From NCBI RefSeq assembly GCF_016097555.1, contig NC_054713.1:45891928-45955927 (forward strand): a stretch of 64,000 nucleotides of DNA, written 5' to 3'. Each line of letters opens with the position of its first letter. The first letter of the stretch is position 1. The position numbers were made by a program, and so were the translations under genes. This stretch comes from Gigantopelta aegis (lineage: Eukaryota; Mollusca; Gastropoda; Neomphalida; Peltospiridae). Below the pieces are notes generated by a model. It was not told the DNA's origin. It saw nothing but the letters and a program-made list of their open reading frames with translations, and searched no databases. Positions 59,356 through 64,000 of the stretch are shown one piece after another.

Positions 59356-59975
59356 CAATCAATACTGTCTTAGATAGTAGCTGGCACTACTATAAAACAA
59401 TAATTAAGAGTTAATAGAGTATTTTACATTTACAATAGACTGCTCAAAATAAACAAAAGGCGGCCATTAGTATCTTAGTGCAAGGGCGGTCAGAGGACGT
59501 AATCGTAAGCAATAAATATAGGAATTCTCGATCCTCGAACGGAGCCTGCAAGAAAAATACAATGGAAATACAGTGGCTGGTGACTGACTCTTGTCCAATG
59601 ATGGTATACTAATATATTTAGAATGAAATAGCTCAAGGCTTTAATAAACTGGACAATATTAACGATTGACCTCTCCCGTTGAAGACAAAAACCGAACTGC
59701 GCAACTGAAAAAATGTGTTGTATTACTAAAACAGGCAGCTGTTCACACTTATTTATTGTGAATGGGTCCTGTAATTATGATTGTTGAAGTTTGCCTCGTG
59801 GCCATAATGCCCTAAAATAATCTATCAGTCTAGGACAAATGGCCTTGCCCTCTTGTTTGCTAAATTTGAGGCCTGACCTGAGGTTTACCAATCACCATGC
59901 TTGTATTGTCAGAACTGATGCCTGTGAAAACACTCTGAACTTGATAATATTTTTTTCTCTTTTGATCTCTTTCAG
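59356..59975. other. AT-rich DNA, no gene seen
   Basis: It lies between the LINE 5' end and the second signal-peptide exon. No promoter or upstream exon could be placed with confidence. Confidence 0.4.
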
Positions 59976-59993
59976 AAATTGCTGTGTAAGCTG

Positions 59994-60071
59994 ATGCTTG
60001 CCGTGTTTCTGTATACGGCCTTGTGCTGCTCCTTGGTTCTCACACCGAGATCTGACGACTTTCCTTCCAAG
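59994..60071 (+). CDS. signal-peptide exon of a second secreted or membrane protein
   Basis: A pyrimidine-rich acceptor, CTCTTTCAG, ends at 59975. ATG at 59994 opens 26 codons: MLAVFLYTALCCSLVLT, a hydrophobic signal core, then PRSDDFPSK. It ends exactly on the donor AAG|GTATGT in phase 0. The layout mirrors the exon at 1450-1533: acceptor just before the ATG, a signal peptide of 26-28 codons, a final Lys, and a phase-0 donor. It may be the first coding exon of a paralogous receptor gene continuing past the right edge. No cysteine-rich exon was seen before 64000, so the family is unproven. Confidence 0.5.
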
Positions 60072-60368
60072 GTATGTCTGTGTGCACACACATCCTTCAA
60101 AGTCTAAAGTCATGGTCGCCCGTCACTTGACCTGTGGGGTCATGCTAGGAGGCGATATGGGAGAAATACCACCAACCTTTGCCTCGCTTAATTGCAAGGG
60201 CAATATTGACTTCGTGTTCGATTTCTGAAAATTTTAAAGTAGTTAGATCATCAGTATTAATATGGTCATCACAAAAACAAATTATGCGGGGCTCGAAATG
60301 GAAGTAAAATATGGCCTGCTGTTGTATTTAACATAGCAGGCCAAAAGAAATCTGTCCTACTAGAAAAA

Positions 60369-61300
60369 CTATGGCCTGCTGGATATACGGCATCACGGTC
60401 GAGGGGAGGGTTTGTGACTATGGCCTGCTGGATATAAGGCATCACGGTCGAGGGGAGGGTTTGTGACTATGGCCTGCTGGATATATGGCATCGCGGTCGA
60501 GGGAAGGGTTTGTGACTATGGCCTGCTGGATATACGGCATCGCGGTCGAGGGGAGGGTTTGTGACTATGGCCTGCTGGATATAAGGCATCGCGGTCGAGG
60601 GGAGGGTTTGTGACTATGGCCTGCTGGATATACGGCATCACGGTCGAGGGGAGGGTTTGTGACTATGGCCTGCTGGATATAAGGCATCACGGTCGAGGGG
60701 AGGGTTTGTGACTATGGCCTGCTGGATATACGGCATCACGGTCGAGGGGAGGGTTTGTGACTATGGCCTGCTGGATATAAGGCATCACGGTCGAGGGGAG
60801 GGTTTGTGACTATGGCCTGCTGGATATAAGGCATCACGGTCGAGGGGAGGGTTTGTGACTATGGCCTGCTGGATATAAGGCATCACGGTCGAGGGGAGGG
60901 TTTGTGACTATGGCCTGCTGGATATAAGGCATCACGGTCGGGGGAGGGTTTGTGACTATGGCCTGCTGGATATACGGCATCACGGTCGAGGGGAGGGTTT
61001 GTGACTATGGCCTGCTGGATATAAGGCATCACGGTCGAGGGGAGGGTTTAGGACTATGGCCTGCTGGATATACGGCATCGCGGTCGAGGGGAGGGTTTGT
61101 GACTATGGCCTGCTGGATATACGGCATCGCGGTCGAGGGGAGGGTTTGTGACTATGGCCTGCTGGATATAAGGCATCACGGTCGAGGGGAGGGTTTGTGA
61201 CTATGGCCTGCTGGATATACGGCATCACGGTCGAGGGGAGGGTTTGTGACTATGGCCTGCTGGATATACGGCATCACGGTCGAGGGGAGGGTTTGGGACT
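60369..61300 (+). repeat. 49-bp minisatellite, about 19 units
   Basis: The unit contains CTATGGCCTGCTGGATATA and GGTCGAGGGGAGGGTTTGTG. Variants alternate ATAAGG with ATACGG and CATCACGG with CATCGCGG in patches. Because 49 is one more than a multiple of 3, frames rotate between units and give spurious open frames such as 60952-61200. It lies in the intron after the signal-peptide exon. Confidence 0.97.
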
Positions 61301-61487
61301 GTGTGGAATATTAGGACCTCTGAGATGTATCTTAGAGCATTATAAAATTAAAATACAACAGAATCACAAGCGCAGCCTCAGCTAAATACAAGATGAGATG
61401 ATCGTACATACATCTGTCTCTTGAAAAATGACCTGCAATGTTTTTAGTAATTTTAGCAGGTGAATTTTTATTTCTTCACCTACTCAA
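61301..61487. other. non-coding DNA
   Basis: A short stretch between the minisatellite and the duplicated first exon. Nothing was recognised. Confidence 0.5.
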
Positions 61488-61542
61488 AGGGTCCAACCTA
61501 AACCGTATGACATGTGCTTGAACTTCGTATACCACTACCAAA

Positions 61543-61574
61543 ATGGCGGATAAAGCTGGCTTCGATACACGACG
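61543..61574 (+). CDS. duplicated first exon MADK, plus-strand copy
   Basis: ATG at 61543 in a strong context (CAAAATGG) opens MADKAGFDTR and stops at the donor CGACG|GTGAGT, leaving 32 nt (phase 2). The surrounding 150 bp (about 61488-61637) is matched in inverse at 62625-62764. The AAAATGGCGG start also fits a YY1 site, so promoter and start codon may overlap. Phase 2 fits the one-base lead of the zinc-finger exon type at 62176-62278. That exon is on the other strand, so this copy has no visible partner. It could be the true first exon of a gene running past the window, or a duplicate. Confidence 0.4.
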
Positions 61575-61637
61575 GTGAGTACATTTTGTCTTACAGCTGC
61601 TTGCTGAATGCCTTTCTGATTAAAGTAATGTGACGTC

Positions 61638-62175
61638 ACAATTGTAATTCCTAATTTTTCTCTGTTCAGCTTGAAAAAATTAAAAACTAAATTTAGTAGA
61701 TATGGCAACAGAAATGTAATGCAAATCCCCTCATTTATGAAATAAGTTTCTCAATTCGTGAAGGTTGACCATCTTACATATGTCACTCACGTTAATTAAT
61801 TTTCAAAACGTCACCTAAGACTAAAACCCGTGTCTTAACTAACGAGAGTGACATAAACACAATAATCAACCGTCACTCGTTGTGGAACTTTCATGTACAC
61901 AATACAACTTACGTCATATTGTCATTAAATTTTGTCTAAACACATCTGAAAACCCCCAGATGTAGGTCAAGGGTCAGTCAAGGTCACAGTAACCTATTCG
62001 AGATACACGACATGCATCCATATACTAGGATTGGTGTTTTAGGTGTCCAGTGGGGGACTAACAACAAACTAATACTACATTGCATTATAATGTCGATTTA
62101 TTAAACAATATATAAAAACTAAATCATTCATTCCAATGAATCTGGAAATGCGGTGTCCTTGGAGATGACTCCTAG
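61638..62175. other. AT-rich DNA, no gene seen
   Basis: It lies between the plus-strand first exon and the minus-strand zinc-finger exon. No coding signal was recognised. Confidence 0.45.
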
Positions 62176-62278
62176 TTAACAACACTGGTGCCCGCCTGGT
62201 CTGCCATGATGGACAACCACATGTCTACGGACGGCAGACCTTCCAGAGTATAGTTGGCCGCAGTCTTCACAAACTGTT
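62176..62278 (-). CDS. C2H2 zinc-finger terminal exon
   Basis: On the minus strand the acceptor TTTTTCAG precedes 62278. After one leading base the frame reads TVCEDCGQLYSGRSAVRRHV, then VVHHGRPGGHQCC and TAA at 62176. The finger is C-x2-C-x12-H-x3-H, the classical DNA- or RNA-binding C2H2 fold. A single finger at the protein C-terminus suggests a small nuclear protein. It needs two bases from the previous exon. The minus-strand first exon at 62678-62710 ends in phase 0, so an exon between them, another start or a frame error is required. Confidence 0.6.
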
Positions 62279-62677
62279 CTGAAAAACAAAATTTGGAACA
62301 TACGATTAGGTGTCCTAAACCCGGGGGAGCAGACGAAGATATGCCTAAAGTATAAGAAAATTCTTGGATGGATAATTATATAATGACTAACCAAAACGTA
62401 TTTGCTTAATTTAGCTTCCAGGGTATACAAACTTTCATCAAGACACTTTTTAAGTGTATAAATATAAATTGTTTCCTTAAAATAACACCCAGAACTTTGA
62501 TCATGTTTGTTTTGGCCGTCAAAACAACAAGGTTTTTCTTCAATAGCTTTTTTGTGGTTGAATAAAATCGGGAATTAAGTAAACAAATGGATAGAATATT
62601 CATTCTAGAGCCGTATCGCAATATTATTTTAATCAGAAAGGCATCCAACATATAGCTGTAAGACAAAATGTACTCAC

Positions 62678-62710
62678 CGTCGTGTAGCGAAGTGAAGTTT
62701 TATCCGCCAT
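62678..62710 (-). CDS. duplicated first exon MADK, minus-strand copy
   Basis: On the minus strand ATG at 62710 opens MADKTSLRYTT and ends on the donor ACG|GTGAGT after 33 nt, one base more than the plus copy. The flanks match the plus copy for about 150 bp (62625-62764), including GGTCCAACCTAAACCGTATG upstream and ATTTTGTCTTACAGCT in the intron. It lies in the right place to be exon 1 of the zinc-finger gene, but joining it directly to 62278 gives an early stop after a few codons. Either this copy has gained a base or another exon intervenes. Confidence 0.45.
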
Positions 62711-62764
62711 TTTGGTAGTGGTATATGAAGTTCAAGCATGTGTCATACGGTTTAGGTTGGACCC

Positions 62765-63127
62765 CTTGCTACTAGGTCTAAAAAATGTACTGCTTTTCAT
62801 TTTTTGTAGGCCTCTATTTTGATACCTGAAAATGAAATGGCAACCATGTGTATGCCAAATGTCATTATTATTGTAAACTAACTTTATTCACAGCAACTTG
62901 TATAAATTACCGACATTCAGTTAATTTACTGCGATCACAATGCATGTAAGCTCTCGGCCATGTGCACAAAATCAAGAATGAAAAATACACAAAACTGCAG
63001 TGAAGTATTCATAGATGCCAACAACTATTGTTTTTGTTTTTTTACAAACTTGCATCGCAGTTTATTTGGGTGTGATCTTTGTGTTAACTGTCTGCGACTG
63101 TATTGACATGTGCAGACTTCAAGTCTG
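62765..63127. other. non-coding DNA
   Basis: Upstream of the minus-strand first exon and before the palindrome at 63128. No feature was recognised. Confidence 0.45.
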
Positions 63128-63773
63128 AACCAAATTGTTAACAACTATGATAAATTACTCTTCTACATTTAATTACCGTTAGTTTTCCCCAAACATTTTG
63201 TCCAGACACAAATCATGAAAAAAACATTACAGTGACACAGATGCCACATTCGAACTGTGTAATGTATTGATGTCACAGATATCGACTTTGCTGAGATTGC
63301 ATAGGGCACAGTTTATTTCTGTCTGCCATTTTATATGGAATACTCTTCAAGAGGGGCGTAAGCCTCCTATATGAGTATATGATGTAATTAATTTGATTTA
63401 CTATAGTTTGACACCCAATAGCCAATGTATTTTTCGTGCCTGGTTTTCATTAAATATCTATTCTATTAATTAATCTAACTTCATGATGAGTGCATTATAC
63501 CTTAACGCATGTCATGACATTGTTAGATTATGTCATACTGACCCCACCCCTCTTGAAAAGTATTCCATAAACAAGCAAAATGGCAGAAAACTGCATGTAC
63601 TTTGCCCGTGCAATCTCGGCGAAATCGATACTGGTGAGATTGTTACAGTTTTGTATGTGGAATCTTTGTCATTGTAATGGTTTTTTCATGATTTGTGACT
63701 AGACCAAATTTTGGGGAAATCTAGTGGTAATTAAAGGTAGAAGTACTGTATCATAGTTGTTAACAATTTGGTT
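63128..63773. mobile_element. 646-bp palindromic foldback element
   Basis: A left arm of about 230 bp, from AACCAAATTGTTAACAACTA to GGAATACTCTTCAAGAGGGG, is matched in inverse by a right arm from CCCCTCTTGAAAAGTATTCC to TAGTTGTTAACAATTTGGTT. The arms differ at perhaps one base in seven. The spacer is about 190 bp. No transposase. It looks like an aged foldback element or long-arm MITE. Confidence 0.88.
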
Positions 63774-63965
63774 TGGCCTTTAGATGACAGTGGAGCATGA
63801 CCTTTATTCACAGCTTTTGAGACTGGAGTTTGTTGATCAATAGACCATACTTAGGTTGTTGGTGTGTGCACCTCGGTAAAATGGCTGCATACACGCGATC
63901 TACATAAATGCAAACTCATCATGAAATAATGTTTTATATTGTACCAGAGTAAAAGTTAAGTTAAA

Positions 63966-64000
63966 GTTTGTTTTGTTTAATGACACCACTAGAGCACATC
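63966..64000 (-). mobile_element. SINE family 1, 3' end, cut by the window edge
   Basis: TTTAATGACACCACTAGAGC is the reverse of the 3' end of the SINE at 14829-15140 (GTGCTCTAGTGGTGTCGTTA). The rest lies beyond the window. Confidence 0.8.

Noticed and set aside
60952-61385. Repetitive open frames with TMACWIYGITVEGRV-type repeats
   Set aside because: They are by-products of the 49-bp minisatellite, whose unit length rotates the reading frame.

Overview
The window looks like a gene-poor, repeat-rich stretch of a marine mollusc genome, most likely a gastropod. The base for this is AT-rich DNA with long introns, three tRNA-derived or short SINE families of molluscan type, many TA-targeting DNA transposons, a LINE with an RNase H domain, and a zinc-finger PolB relic of Polinton type. 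The species call is inference.

Host genes are few. On the + strand three exons chain in phase into a short tumour-necrosis-factor-receptor-like protein: a signal-peptide exon at 1450-1533, a cysteine-rich exon at 2972-3287 and a hydrophobic C-terminal exon at 17706-17788. The predicted chain is about 160 residues with no cytoplasmic tail, so it reads as a tail-less or GPI-anchored decoy-like receptor. A second signal-peptide exon with the same layout lies at 59994-60071 and its gene runs off the right edge. At the right end a C2H2 zinc-finger terminal exon (minus, 62176-62278) lies between two convergent, inverted copies of one first exon starting MADK.

Layout. 1-1109 is a 31-bp minisatellite. 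1.1-5 kb holds the first receptor exons with small repeats and a MITE. 5.5-14.4 kb is a dense row of DNA transposons: hAT, Tc1, Tigger/pogo with a young Harbinger-like element nested in it, another pogo, and a pogo MITE. Each is separated from the next mainly by TA microsatellite. 14.4-17.4 kb holds a SINE and a 2.2-kb non-coding repeat with direct terminal repeats; a second copy lies at 44.2-46.5 kb. 18.1-19.4 kb is a 142-bp satellite in which every unit carries a perfect CRE palindrome. A 200-bp assembly gap lies at 19695-19894. 20.9-24.9 kb is the PolB fossil. 25-35 kb is SINEs, satellites and AT-rich DNA, including a telomere-like tract inside a foldback element. 35.4-38.3 kb is a nested foldback composite. 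40-47 kb holds a broken Tc1 element and related repeat blocks. 47.9-50 kb holds a foldback MITE, a well-delimited hAT element and another inverted-repeat element. 52.2-59.3 kb is a nearly full-length minus-strand LINE. 60.4-61.3 kb is a 49-bp minisatellite.

The host exons and the mobile elements show no joint pathway. The main biology is a receptor gene whose large intron has been filled by repeats, with regulatory-looking repeats close to its ends.
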